Source: Chamaelirium japonicum
Lineage: Eukaryota; Streptophyta; Magnoliopsida; Liliales; Melanthiaceae
Reading direction: 5' to 3'
DNA: 64,000 nucleotides
Assembly: GCA_947650365.1 (NCBI GenBank)
Contig: OX393549.1
Location: forward strand, 31,729,126 to 31,793,125
Shown here: positions 23,445 to 35,792 of the stretch, piece by piece
Layout: each line of letters starts with the position of its first letter
How positions within the stretch are numbered: position 1 is the first letter of the stretch
Position numbers and translations under genes: made by a program
The notes under the pieces: model-generated
What the model saw: only the letters and a program-made list of their open reading frames with translations
What the model was told of the DNA's origin: nothing
Database searches by the model: none

Positions 23445-24730
23445 TGTGAAATCATTGTCATGTTCATATTTTATTTATTTGTGATAAAAATATTCATAAC
23501 ATCAAATCATCTTTTTTTTTTTGTAATGTTCAGTTGTGTTTAAAACAATAGAAAAAAAAATTCTCAATCACCTTCCAACAATCTTCAGCAATAGTTCCAT
23601 GATAAAAAAGCACACAAATAGTGAGGTTTCAGATAACTTTTGATGAGGAAATTAAGAATTAAACTTCAGGCCAGGGAACATCCCAACAAACTCTGGCAAG
23701 AGTTACACAAATGGCAAAAGGGGAGTCTTTGACCCCACTCCTCAATACCATTGTCTAACACGAGCCAACTCATTTGCCAACTTCACATAAGGTGTATGTT
23801 GGCTGTTAATCAGTTGCCGGATGCAAATCACTTGTGATACTTTGAAACTCACTAGTGTCGTATCAAGTATCACTAGTGACATTCATTAATTAGTTGAGGT
23901 TGTTTGCAACGAACGACTATGATGGTGCCATGTGAAGTTGGTTGTTGGCAACCAAAAGTTGGCAAACGACTTGGCTACATAGTATTTTTCAACACCAATT
24001 CACCGAACCGTAGCGTCACGCGACCTGTCAACCATAACCCATCCTCTTCTCTCGAATCTCTCCTCTCTCATGCAATAGTAACATGCGACGTGCAGGCCAG
24101 CATTCCCTCTTATGGGCCCCTCTTTCCTTCTCTTGCACCGTCGCGCGCTGGCTAGAGCCAAGCTGGCGAGTGCACCTGACCCTCCTTCAGTCCTTCCTCC
24201 TCTTACGACGACCGACTGAATCCTCGATCTCCTCCCTGGCTCCTCCTTCCTCTCTTTCTCTTCCACCATTCCTCAGACCATAACAATCAAAGAGAATGAG
24301 GGAGAGAGGGCAGCCCACATCCTCTTTCTTGCTTCTTTAGCATGGACAGTGGACGCAAATCAACCTTCTCTTTCTTGATTGTTGCGAGGAGCGAAGCAGC
24401 AGTCTCTTCCCCTCTTTAGTATGATAGCAAGATATCAAGACCAAAAACTCCCCCCCAAAAAAAAAAGATATCAAGACCAAACATTATCCTTTTCCCTTGA
24501 GTAGGTAATCAAATTCTTTGAATTGTTATCTATTTTCCTGATGATTGAGTTCTGAAATCTAAATTTACATTGTCATTTCCCTTCTTTCTTCTTTCTCTAC
24601 TATGATAGGCTTTTTGTACTAATTTAGGATTCATTTCATGATCCTTTAGATATACTAGTTTTAATTCAATATTTTGAGAATTTTTAAAAGTTAAAATCCT
24701 AACTTAGTTTTTCTTTACACTGCAATTGTT
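23445..24730. other. No gene recognised
   Basis: AT-rich with a pyrimidine-rich stretch at 24020-24290. Frames there look incidental. Confidence 0.4.
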
Positions 24731-25485
24731 TATATGGATGATGGGATGATGGGATCTCACTTCAATACCTGGGTTTTTAGATATAGGAAATCTTACATGG
24801 TATCAAAGCCTAATCGTATCACTCACTTGCCGGGTATGGTTCCTACATATCTATCATCCATGTGACAAGGACAACAAAAGATTAACCTACACATGAGACG
24901 AGTATTGAAGGATTAGTCCCACCTCGGTAAAGTGGAGAGCGGAAACGATCCTTGTATGGATGATGGGACGGTAAAGTGGAGAGCGGAAACAATCCTTGTA
25001 TGGATGATGGGACCTCACCTCAACGCCTAGGTTTTGGAAATAGGAAATCTCACGTGGTATCAGAGTCTAATCGTATCACTCACCTGTCAGGTGTGGTCCC
25101 GACACATCTATCATCCACGTGACAATGATCACAAAAAGATTGGCCTGCACGTGAGGGGGAGTATTGGTGGATTAATCCCACCTTGGTAAAGTAGATAGCA
25201 AAAACGATCCTTATAGGATGATGAGACTTCACCTCAACACCTAGATTTTGGGATAGAGGAAATCTCATATGGTATCAGAGTCTAATCGTATCACTCACCT
25301 TCTGGGTGTGATCCTCATACATCTATCATCCACGTGACAAGGACCACAAAAAGATTGGCCTGCACGTGAGGAAAAGTGTTAGAGGATTAATCCCAACACG
25401 GTGAAGTAGAGAGCGAAAATAATCCTTATATGGATGATGGGACCTCACCTCAACACCTGGGTTTTGAGATTGAGGAAATCTCACA
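24731..25485 (+). mobile_element. TRIM tandem array: four LTRs, three internal domains
   Basis: LTR blocks: 24731-24797 (5' truncated), 24903-25054 (with an internal duplication around GGTAAAGTGGAGAGCGGAAA), 25162-25270 and 25377-25485. Three of the four are followed by a primer-binding site of the form TGGTATCAGAG or TGGTATCAAAG, an internal domain with CATCTATCATCCACGTGAC, and a purine tract such as GTGAGGGGGAG. The LTRs start TGTTAGAGGATTAATCCC or variants and end AATCTCACA. No coding capacity. Confidence 0.8.
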
Positions 25486-25842
25486 TTCACCCCCCCTCCC
25501 CCTCAACACTGCCGACTTGACTCCATAACTCATTGAAGGTGTAAACCTAAACGCAACTTGACACAACCTAAATGAAAAAACTAGACACAACTTGACGTAA
25601 CATGAACACAACCTTAACTTAATGAATATAAAACTTGGGCTTAATATGAACACAACATGGACGCAACCTAACGTAACATGAACGCAACCTGAACATAAAA
25701 TCTGAATGCAGCCTGATATAACCATGACGCCACTTCACCTTCTTACCTCCAGTTCATTGCCGGCTCGACTTGTTTTATCTATTGCTTCAATGAAGGTTAT
25801 CGAAAAGTAGCTGAGAGCTTTCTTTTTTCATTCCTTCACCTA

Positions 25843-28800
25843 GGTATAGAGCCATGATTTTTTATAGAGGGCAAAGATAAACAATAATATAAATTATCAA
25901 GCGACAATGTCAATAAGAATTTGTACTTTCTTAGATAAGGCAAAGGACAAAAACAAAATTTATCAAGCAATATTGATATTTAAAATTTGAATACATCAAT
26001 TAGCATTGTTGTCGCTATAAAGTTGTTTCATTACTATTAAAAATTATTACAATTGTCCTCAACGGTTTTTTATATTCTGGAGTTGTTGCATGATCACCTC
26101 ATTGTCGATGCTATTGAATATATCTTTCTCTATGTATACAACTAAGCAATCATTTATCCATTTATCCCCCATTCAGTTGTATAATCGATTTTTCACAATC
26201 TTCATAGTTGAAAATGTATTTTCAACGGTAGCAATAGCAATTGACAAAATTAGTGCAAGTGTCATGAGCAAATAAACTAGCGGATATAATATATCTTTAT
26301 TTTTTTTTTGATTATTTTCTCAGCAAACTTGTTAATTATTTCAAGGTTTGAAAACTAACAATTGGAGTGTATGTTAATAATGTAAGCCTTGAGTTGATTG
26401 TCTAGTGCTATAAGATTTACAGCAAAAAATTCAATTGGATAAAACTTATCATGATGAATTAATTTTTATTTTTCAAAATGTAAAATGAATCATATGCATT
26501 CAGATATATGACACAAAAAAGTAATTCAGTGTTCACGTCAGTAAAACAATTATTGGGCTTCTGAAGTTGCATATCCATGGTAGAGTAAAATAATTCAACA
26601 CGATAATGATATAAATTTGTCATTTCTTCATCTTTGTGTCGTAATTTTCTCCAACCTATAAACTTATCATCCATATTAGGAATGATGAAATTCTCTCTAA
26701 TAAAAATTAAAAAAATATTAGAGAGAAAAGAATATTATTCATTATCTCTCATAATTTATATTTGTTGCTTTGATACTTTAATGTCCTTAACTAGGACTAT
26801 GATATTTATAATATCTTGATCTTTTTATTGTTGGCTCTGATAAATCATCGGTGATCCCTATTATATTTTTATCAAATAAAGAGTGAATATAAAATCAATT
26901 GATTGAATTGCCTCTAATAAAGAATAAGTTTCACCACATTGTTCTAAGTTTGAACCATCTTCAACGATAATCTCAAGCACTTCAACTACTGATAAAAAAA
27001 TAATAATCAAATTTATCAATGAACCAAAATAAAAACCCCAATGTGTATTACCCGTTCGTTTAAGGCTAGTCTCCTGGTACAAGCCTTCACCACTTGAAAA
27101 TCCATCACTCTTCAATGCTTTTAAAATTTTATCAGTTTGTTTTTTTTTGAAGAATGTCACAACACTTACAAAAGACTCCAACAATATATGTAACACTCGA
27201 TACGAAGGTGAAGAAAAAGATAATTTAAACATAATTTATTACAACAATGAGAAATGCTAACTGAAGTTGATGTACAAAACAATGAATATAATATACATAT
27301 TCATTTTCATTCATAATAAGCATTTTGATGCCATTAAACTCACCCTCTATGTTACTAGATCCATTATAACCTTACATGTATAGTTTAGAAATACTTAGTC
27401 CATGAAGGAAAAAGTTCATCGATTGTTGTTTTAAGTGATACGATAGAAGTTTTTCTGATATGTACAATACTCAGAAATCACTCAATTACATATCCTCAAT
27501 CGTTCACATATCGCTAAGCAACAACTATTTATTCTTTGATAGATATATTATGAGATTCATCAACCAAAATGGTAAAAAAATATCACTAATTTTGTTGATA
27601 ATAGTTTTGATGGTTTCCGCTTCAACTGCACTTATAATTTCTTTCTAGATATCAGGTGCAGTCTTTTTTAGATTTTCAGTTGCACTTTGCAAAATGACTT
27701 CTTTTTTACATCTTTATTATGACCAGCAATAAATTGCACAAGTTTAAGAAAATTTTCTTGATTACTCAAGCCTTCATATTCATTATTTTCACGAAAAGCT
27801 AATCTTTCTTGTAAAAGAAATTAAATACAATCAATTGATATAGTCAAACAAAACTGATAATCTCTTTGAGTTTGGTCTGATAGTTCCGAAAAAATATTTG
27901 AACGTGTTCTTTCTGATTCATTGAGCTTCAAACGCCTTGTATGCTTGGTTATGAACGATATTAGGCCCTCCAATATAAGCCTGGAGTTTTTTTTTTTTCA
28001 ACTTTTGAATTTTTTCATCACAAAAGTCACAATCGCATTGATATCTATGACCATGTCTAAATATATAGCAACACAGACAGAAAGCTGCATCTTTTGCTAT
28101 ACAACCAACTACCAAATTCATTAAATCAGGTTGGGTTGAACTGTTATAACACTTGATCACATTCTGTCTGGAAAAAATTATGGTTATGAGGTAGATAATA
28201 GCCCTTCTATAAGTATGCCCTTCGAATTTGATCACGATTATTGGGATGATAATCTAAAATACGAATCCATAATCCTGAATCTGTAGGAAAGATCTTTTAA
28301 ATTAACCTCGGTATCATGACTTGTATTTGAAGTAGACTCAACATAATCATATAAGCTTTTTCCCGTGTTGAAGGTTATAAATTAGTTACCGACTTCCTTT
28401 TGAGAAACTTATCCATAACTTATTCAAATAATATAATAGAATAAACCACTAAGGTAAAAATTCAAATTATACAATCATACATTAATCTCAAGACTCGAGT
28501 TTTAAGAAGTCTCTCGTTCTTAATCACTATGCTATTCTTAGCATTTTTCATTCACATAGCCACATCTAACATGACTATAATATACTTCAATATCTCATTC
28601 AATAAGTATGGCCTTTTTATGTTAACCTTTCAACCAAAACTACATCATTCTAGAAGGAAGTTCTCAAAGAGACTCTTTATAGTGATGAACTAAAAGGAAA
28701 ATAATTCTTTATGCTAGATATAACTATAGATTAAGAAGATTTGCATAGGATCTATGAAAAAATATTAAAAAATTTAAAGTGACTGACATCTTTAACCTGT

Positions 28801-29655
28801 CCAATCAAACCACACAACAAGAATAAAAATTAAAATAAAGAAAGCAATGCAGGAAACCCATAAAGCATAGATATTATATATAATTAAGTTAAGAGAGAGA
28901 GAAAAAGAAACCTTGATCGATGGATAGATGGATGTGAACGAAGTCACTGAGAGCCACAATCGGTCAGTCCTCAGCTCTGCCAAGGTAAAAGAACACACAA
29001 AATTTGCATCAAAGATTCAGAATTCATAAAAAATTTATTAACAAACTAAAACTACTTTCCTTTTCAATTTAAGGCATACCCAATTGAAGAAATTGAAAAT
29101 AAATACTTTTTCCTTCAAGATATATTTTGAATGAAAAAAAAAAAAAACATGGGAGGCCACCCATGGGTCGTTCTCATCTCTTTCGGCGAAGCAACAGAGG
29201 TAGTGGAAAAGCTTGATTTTCGAAAGGAGATCGATATAAGGGGGGACCGTCGATTGAGATAGAGATTTTTTAAAGATGGGGACCACAATAACGACCCTAA
29301 TCTTTTTTATTGTTGCCAGTGCAATGAGATCATGAGGTTCACTCAATCGTGGCCATCCAACAGACTAGTGGCGCTTGAGGTTTTAGGCGGCAACATAAAT
29401 GAATTTTTTTTTTTCCACGTCTCTTTGTGCGCCGAGTGTCCCTCTCAGATGTAGTTCCCATTGAAACCGTTGAACCAATTGCTACCTTTTTTTTTGCTAC
29501 ATGTCCTTGTTGGTCACTTCATGCTCAAGGCCCAAGTGCTGAAGCGGGAGGGGGGGGATTGCAGCTGGGAGAGATAAAGAGGCCGTTGACTACATCATTG
29601 GAGAAATTTTAAATTCCAAGGGGGGCAGTTGCCCCCCCTATTTACTATGTAGCTC
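25843..29655 (-). mobile_element. Decayed autonomous hAT element (ZMYM1-like transposase)
   Basis: The right end read inward is CAATGGAGCTACATAG then GGGGGGGCAACTGCC, a typical end for this plant hAT group. The left end GGTATAGAGCCATG with ATAGAGGGCAAAG is a degraded counterpart. A transposase pseudogene lies inside (26040-28416, minus). The borders are approximate and no convincing 8-bp TSD remains. Confidence 0.65.
26040..28416 (-). pseudogene. hAT transposase pseudogene, zinc finger MYM-type 1-like
   Basis: The minus strand begins with an ATG at 28416 (MDKFLKRKSV). A TTF-type zinc-finger stretch follows with IAKDAAFCLCCYIF. The RNase-H-like catalytic region contains ILVDESHNISIKE, YNGSSNIEGEFNG and YYIHCFVHQLQLA. 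The segment 27100-26861 reads TGNTHWGFYFGSLINLI and GETYSLLEAIQSIDFIF. The C terminus (about 26275-26050) has the hAT dimerisation motif TVENTFSTMKIVKNRLYNRM then EKDIFNSIDNEVIMQQ. Many stops and frameshifts are scattered along it. The family is clear from the order of these motifs. The usual Glu-Arg-Ala-Phe-Ser box reads Glu-Asn-Thr-Phe-Ser here. Confidence 0.82.
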
Positions 29656-29662
29656 CATTGAT

Positions 29663-30080
29663 GCATTCACTAGAGGTCACCAGAAACCCCACTACTTGTG
29701 TTGTTTCTCATCATGAAACCCTCGTCAGAAGTCGTTGGGAGCTAGGTTGCCGGGGGTTTATTCTTTGTTATTTTTCGGAGGTCTTTGGGAAGATGTCAGG
29801 AGTTTATTCTTTGTTTCTTCATCGGAGTCACCATAAAATCCCACTGTTTGTGCTATTTCTTACAATAAAACCTTTATCGGAGGCCTTTAAGAGGTTGTCA
29901 GGGGTTGTTTTCGCCATTATTTCGTTGGAGGTTGCCGGGGAAGTCGCCGGGAGTTCTATTTCTCTATTCCTTTGTCAGAGGTCGCCAAAAACCCTACTAC
30001 ATTCGTTCTTTCTTGCAACGGAACCTCTTGTCAGAGGTCGACGAGAGTTCTCTTTCTTCGTTATTTCATTGAAAGGGCAC
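29663..30080. repeat. Degenerate tandem repeat, about 50/100-bp period
   Basis: Units run from (T)CGGAGGTC...CCAGAAACCCCACTAC to GTTTATTCTTTGTTATTT and recur about four times with drift. Confidence 0.5.
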
Positions 30081-30413
30081 TCAAATTTGAAACACAACTC
30101 AACACAAGGAGTTGCATTTAAGACTATTGGTTTCACAAAAGAATAAGTAATTTACTTATTAAGGACATTTTTGTCTGAAAAAATATTGTTGGTCATAAAA
30201 GTAATTGTTTCGAGCTCTTCATCTAGTTTAAGCAATACAACAAAGTTGGTGGTCATTTAGGAAAAAACCTTGTAAAACAAATACAAGAAGGGTCTTTAAT
30301 TATCTCAACTAATCATTATTAAGAGTACCTCCGAGAGATTCCCCATCCGCCCTCCTTCCATACTTTAGGGATTGTAGCGTCAAAAAAATAGTCATATGCT
30401 CCCCCTTTTTATG
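30081..30413. other. No feature recognised
   Basis: AT-rich spacer before the TRIM. Confidence 0.4.
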
Positions 30414-30418
30414 TCATC

Positions 30419-30752
30419 TGTTAGATACCCTCACACCGGGTCGTAAAGGGAGGTCCACAGGGGGTATATTAAGCGGGTGATGGGTGCCTCCCTCACCGAT
30501 GTGGGACTATCTGTTAACACTCTCCCTCACGTGGAGCACACGTGGCAAGGATCTCCCACGCGGAGCATGCATGGCAAGGCACGATTGGTGGGGAGCACCC
30601 GGAGCAAGAGCAGGAGTAGGAGACATGCTAGCTCTGATACCATGTTAAATACCCTCATGCCTCAAAACCCGGGTCGTAAGGGGAGGTCCACAGGGGGTAT
30701 ATTAAGCGGGTGATGGGTGCCTCCCTCATCGATGTGGGACTATCTGTTAACA
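30419..30752 (-). mobile_element. Intact TRIM, 334 bp
   Basis: LTRs 30419-30519 and 30643-30752 start TGTTA(G/A)ATACCCTC and end CTATCTGTTAACA. The TSD TCATC is at 30414-30418 and 30753-30757. The minus-strand primer-binding site TGGTATCAGAGC (30631-30642) is next to the right LTR, and a purine tract is beside the left LTR. No coding capacity. It is the same family as 57321-57653, 58241-58566 and 61165-61381. Confidence 0.9.
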
Positions 30753-30757
30753 TCATC

Positions 30758-32139
30758 ATTATCCTGTTCGCCATGAGTGGCGAAAAACGCCCCCTTCGTA
30801 AAAAAAATTTATCCTCAAGCGCATATGGTGGGCAGCATCCATCAGATACAACAACACAACAATAATCACTCTTTTGAATGCGATCCAAGAGCTAGAAAGG
30901 CTTGACACATCAACAGTCACACAATGATATCAAACCACAGAGGATGATCTCATTGCCCCCAATCACCCCCCCCCCCCTCCCCACTAGATCATGTGGTTCG
31001 ATTTTGAGACAACTACCATTTCAATGCATAATATATAGATTTCACAACATCTCTTGGGTTTGAACTTGTACATTGACAAATGACAACCAGTGGATAATGA
31101 ACAACGAACTACGCGCTGGTGGCGAATGGCAAAATCTGAGCAACAAACGGTGAATGTCAAAAAGATAGAGAGATTAAATGTTATAGAGATAAAATATTGT
31201 AGACAAACTATATATTGTAGAGTGGAAAATTATTATCAACGTATATTTTAAAAATTAATAGTGTTTTGTATAGTGGTTTGAAAATTATTTGCAATACATA
31301 GACTATAAGAATCTTCATCAAAGGGGAGAGTGCAATGTATGTGTCATCCAACTAGTTAGTTTAAATTTTTTGCTTAAGAAGATATCCATTCTATATCTCT
31401 AAATAACCAGAGTTGGGTAATACTCAAGTTAATTAAGGCAAGTTGATTCATCATGTAGGAAAATTATTGATCTTTCATGCCAATGCAAGTGGTTCACACA
31501 TAAAGATATAAAAAGGGCACTGAACTTGCAAATTTTGCTACTCAAGCGTAGATGAGCTGGAAGGAGAATATTGCTCAGATATTGTTCATAATTCATAATA
31601 AAAATCTACCTTTATCTACTATTAACAGAAAGATTCATTGATAATATCAAGGCACAAATGTTTTTCACTTTTATAGGTTGACTACAACATGTGGCAAAAA
31701 GATGGATGCAGTTTACGATATCAAATCTTGCATTATATTATCTTCGCACACACTACTTCTTACGTAAGGGGAATCTTAAAGGGTTGCTCCCTAGTAGTAT
31801 AATTTAAAAAATTTGAACCCGAGGTAAATCTCTTTACCTCCCAACTGATTTTTCGAGTTTATTGGTACAATTCTTCTCCTGCCAACTTGTCTTGATCAGT
31901 TTTTGGTACCAATCTTAGAGGGCCAATGTCAGATTGATTGTTAGCTAGAGAAGTACTAGTTTATGTGGAACCTTATTAATTAGATTTATGCTATGTAGTT
32001 GACATGTCATGACCCATGTGGACCCCAAAATCATGTATGTATATCCAAGATTAGTGAGCATGCCAAGATCTATGAACGATAGGCAAGACACGTGAGGATG
32101 CAATGTCTGTGAGGCATGATTTCACATGAAAGGTGATAT
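30758..32139. other. No gene recognised
   Basis: AT-rich with a C-run at 30966-30980. No repeat ends identified. Confidence 0.4.
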
Positions 32140-32275
32140 GCGGGTATGATTAATCCAACATCGGATAGCCAACTTCCTGACCTAAAGCCTTTTAATTTAT
32201 AGGTCACCTCACCCTTTGGCCCAGACTTTAGGGTATAGGGTACGACCTTGTGACATTACAAATGGTATTAGAGAT
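32140..32275 (+). repeat. LTR/TRIM remnant with primer-binding site
   Basis: The sequence from GATTAATCCAACATCGGAT to CTTGTGACATTACA is followed by AATGGTATTAGAGATG, which resembles an LTR end plus tRNA-iMet primer-binding site. The other LTR is not clear. Confidence 0.4.
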
Positions 32276-32559
32276 GAGAACAACTCGTGCTATAAGGTGG
32301 CGGAGGGATTGTCCTATTTCCGTGTGGACCCCAATATCGGACATGCACATCCAATATTGGTAAGCATGCCCCTCACCCTTAAGCACATATTTCAAGGTAG
32401 AGAGCACAATCTTGTGGCGTCACATGTCCACCATTCATTTGTTGGTTAAGGCATAAATAATGGCACTAGATGGAAGTTGTAACAATTAAGGACAAAAATA
32501 TTGAAGAACAAATTAAGATGATACATGCATGTACAATGCAGAGCATTGACGACACCTAT

Positions 32560-32745
32560 ACAGAGAGGAGGGTCTTGGAGAGCCGTGGAAGGGCCAAAGA
32601 TGAGGAGAATATATAAAATTACTTTAATAAAAGTAATTAGAAAATATGTGAAAAAGTTCTCCTCGAGAACAAAGATAACCCTTGATAGGAATGAATAGTG
32701 AAGGAGGATTCACAAAGACAACCACAAAATAGATGGATATCGCTC
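32560..32745 (+). pseudogene. RTE-type LINE tail fragment
   Basis: The + strand reads GGSWRAVEGPKMRRIYKIT, IKVIRKYVKKFSSRTKITLDRNE and RRIHKDNHK with breaks. It resembles the same LINE tail seen at 12681-12915. Confidence 0.4.
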
Positions 32746-33184
32746 GATAGTTATGATTACATAGATAATGCAGCACATTGGTTTTATTCTTTTCATATTC
32801 ACAAGACTAACTCCTCTCATTCTTTTCATATCCACGAGATTAACCAAAAGCCAAAGGCAATCTTCTAATTTTTTTATTCACATCTTTGACCAAGGTCACG
32901 GGTTGTATATGCCTTGCCAATTTAGCTATTAGTTGGAGTTGTCAATTCTATTTGAACCCACCAACTTAAGCTCTGTGTCAACCAAACTTAAATTTTTTTA
33001 ATATTCCAAATTGGCTCCATCGCTTAGTATTTTCAAGCTTAGCAGTTGCTTCCTCCTTCATCACGTGCTCGCTGTTGTTCGTACAGATCGTCACACTCAT
33101 TCCCGCAAGTCACATTGATGTGCGACGCGATAGATTCCACCACAGGTCACTGCCATCACCTCTTTCCTCCTTCTTCATCCTCAC
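32746..33184. other. No gene recognised
   Basis: AT-rich. It ends at the left edge of duplicated block A. Confidence 0.4.
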
Positions 33185-33201
33185 TAAAACCCTAGTCCAC
33201 C

Positions 33202-33413
33202 ACCCACCAGGGGATTGGAGAGTTGGCAAAGCAGCTGATGCTTTGGTGATGAGGTTGTGGGTTCAACTCTTCCTCCCCTCGATTTACCCAGGAGCGAAGT
33301 GGGAATTGCCGAGTGGGTCGGGCTTCACTCCCACTCCCGGAGGGATTAGTCCGAGCCTGAAGTGGGCCATTGCCCGAAAGGTTTCGGGACACCCGCCGAT
33401 GTCAAAAAAAAAA
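33202..33413 (+). mobile_element. tRNA-derived SINE with 16-bp target duplication
   Basis: TSD AAAACCCTAGTCCACC is at 33186-33201 and 33414-33429. The A box TGGCAAAGCAG (33224-33234) and B box GGTTCAACTCT (33260-33270) have the spacing of a Pol III internal promoter. The tail is a run of A. The family motif GAAAGGTTTCGGGACA near the 3' end recurs at 63507-63522. Block B at 35793 lacks it and has the unduplicated site. Confidence 0.88.
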
Positions 33414-34387
33414 AAAACCCTAGTCCACCCTATAAACATGTCGGTGACTATCGTCCGACAATGTCAATGATTCCAAATGAAGTTATGATGTCAATGTAGG
33501 CGGAGAACTGGCGACATTATGTGAAATTGTTCGATAGCTTACCGTCGACATTGACATCATAATGTCATAAGGAACCCACCAACAATGTGGATCGGTACGG
33601 TGATCGGTAGGTCACCCAACCGACATGTGTCCAAAGTGGGATTGTGGTCTCAAGTAGATGGAGGAGAAAGAGTTCTGATATGTTTGGTTGGGAGGAGATC
33701 CAACTACAATATTAATTTCTTAAGATTTTAGTAGGAGTTGAAAAACACAAGAAAAAACTATGAATACAAACTACACCAGTTGACACATCGCCACCATCTC
33801 CGTCGGCCGTGCCACTGCCAGTGTCGCCATCACCTGCTATCGACCGTCGCTATCTCCGGTTGCCGCCATCGCCTATTGTTCATTGCCGGTCTCCGTCACA
33901 ACCATCTCCCACAACCTCTTACCACAACTAAACAATCATTTTACAGCTACATGGCAGTTCCAAATTCCAATCCATGCTTTTACAATTGTAATTTTTTTGA
34001 CAAGTGCATTTCTAAATGGATGGGTTACAACTCCACCATCCCCACCAACTGCTCCTATCCAGACATGCCCTTAGAGGATGCCTAGCGGGCGCGGGCAATG
34101 GCGGGAACATCTATCAAAGTCTGAGGACAATATCGTAATTACGTCTCAAATTGGAAGGCATTTCTGTAACGGTATATCAGAAGCCGCGATCCCTCCCCCG
34201 CCAAAGAAAACACACTTTTCCTGTCCACCCATTCCAACATTGGCTCTCCTCCTCTGTTCCCCCCTCCCATCTTCTCAAAAAACCTGAAGGCAGAGGAGGG
34301 AGAGAAGCGCCGAGGATCAAAAAAAAAAAAAAAAAGAGAGAGAGAAAAGAAAAGAAAAATCCTGAAATCCCCAAGCTCCTCCCCATA

Positions 34388-34523
34388 ATGCCACTCTATA
34401 GCCAGTCGCTCCCCATCGCCTCTCTCCATCAAACCCTAGTCCCGGATCTCTGCGCTTCTCCCCGGGGTTTTCCCCTCTCCAGCCGCCGATTCCTCGAGTC
34501 GTATCTGAAAAGATCTGGCGATC
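34388..34523 (+). CDS. UP3-like gene, duplicated exon 1 (copy A)
   Basis: ATG at 34388 opens 45 codons plus one base and ends GGCGATC|GTAAGT. It differs from copy B at three bases, one of them changing Val18 to Ala in B. The Ser/Arg/Leu-rich N terminus suggests an organelle transit peptide (inferred). The ATG, donor and the phase to exon 2A are all intact, so this set could start a transcript of its own, splicing to exon 3 across block B. Confidence 0.75.
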
Positions 34524-34610
34524 GTAAGTTCTTTCGATCATTGGACACGATTTACCCGGAAATTTGATATTCCGATTTAACATTTTTATTTTGGAATTAT
34601 ATTTCCACAG

Positions 34611-34737
34611 TCTCTGGATCACATGCGGAGCCAACCGTGCATTTTCGGTGGCGGAACCGTGGGACAAAGGTTTTCTCGGTCGGAGACGGTCTGAGCTCTA
34701 GTATAGGCACATCATCGTATGGATCCCTGAAGAAAAG
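34611..34737 (+). CDS. UP3-like gene, duplicated exon 2 (copy A)
   Basis: The acceptor TTTCCACAG and donor AAAAG|GTGCG are both kept. The 127 nt are identical to copy B. Since 127 is not a multiple of three, a transcript with both exon 2 copies would shift frame, so only one set can be used per functional mRNA. Confidence 0.75.
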
Positions 34738-35570
34738 GTGCGATCTTTTTTTTTTTTCTGTTTTCTGTTGATACCAGTAGTTCATCTTATATGGTCACGA
34801 ATCTTCTTCGCCAATACTGATAGAACTGAAGATTGCTGATGCTGCGGTAGCCTTAGAGACTTGCATACTATCATGTACATATTCTTTGGCACACAAAACA
34901 TCTGTATGATCACATTGGTTTCTTTAGGCGTAAGGGTGTCAAAAGAAGCAAGCGAGATGGGAACAAGCAAACATGGTTGGATAACGAGCAACACACGAAA
35001 ATATTTCGCATTTTTGGGGTGAAGTTAAAGAATAAGGCGTTGGTCCAATGTCTGTCAAAGATCTAGATATGCTATTGAGGCAATACTTGTTTAATTTAGT
35101 ATGATTACCATGAAAGACGTACATGCATTGTTAAACTCAAACCTATTGACCAGTTTAGACATTTTCCAAAATAATTATGAGCATTGTAGAACTATTAGCC
35201 ATGTATGTCCTATCGGTGGCATGCTTGTGTGTGTTTTCTATATGAGCTACAAGAAATGTGCATGCAATGACCTTCACGATCGAATGGAACCCTTTTTGAC
35301 GTTCAATGAACCACAAGTAAAGTCTATCAAGGTGTTTGCCCATTATTTCAAAATGATTCCGCTCTATACGTCAATTGGGCTAGGAAATGACATGTATAAA
35401 TCTATGGTGTTTTCCCTATGATTCTGCATCTCGATTAGAAGTTTTGTTTGAATAGGTTTTTGAATGGTATGTTTTTTTTTCAATTGTTGTGCCCTCAGAG
35501 TCACGTCCTGCCCATCCTTAACAAAAGAATGTGTTGGCCCTGCCGTTATGCTGAGTGTTGCGATCGTACT

Positions 35571-35792
35571 CAGTGTTGTCAAGGCGACGAGGCGTGCCTG
35601 AGGCGCAAGGGGCCGCTAGAGCCTGAGGCGCAAGGCGCAAATAAGGCGCACGCCTTAGTGTGTAAGGCACAAAAATATATAATTTGCTTTAAAAATTAAT
35701 AATAATTGTCAAAAAATTCTAAAATTCATAAAAAAGATATAATTTATGAAAAAAAAAATGATAATTATTCAAGTAAATCAATGCAAACCACA
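35571..35792. mobile_element. Truncated hAT MITE end at the duplication junction
   Basis: It starts CAGTGTTGTCAAGGCG, an intact terminus, and follows the inverse of 11303-11090 closely until ...GCAAACCACA, where it stops abruptly and block B begins (TAAAACCCTAG). The second terminus is missing. Confidence 0.88.

Larger units (their letters stand above)
33185..35570 (+). repeat. Segmental tandem duplication, copy A
   Basis: Holds the SINE, then sequence that matches 35809-37942 with scattered substitutions and small indels (roughly 2% by eye): upstream flank, exon 1, intron 1, exon 2 and part of intron 2 of the UP3-like gene. It ends at ...ATCGTACT, where a hAT terminus starts. Confidence 0.92.

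Noticed and set aside
24000-24283. Opposed open frames in a pyrimidine-rich stretch
   Set aside because: Arg/Glu-rich on one strand and Ser/Leu-rich on the other, as expected from composition. No domain or splice sites.
33738-34085. 115-codon + frame in block A, also present in block B (36118-36465)
   Set aside because: Its presence in both blocks only reflects the duplication. It has His/Cys-rich, repetitive GCCATCGCC-derived text, no domain, and lies upstream of the true exon 1.
35101-35421. 106-codon + frame in intron 2 (and 37479-37793 in block B)
   Set aside because: No recognisable family. Conservation between A and B follows from duplication, and it lies inside the intron.
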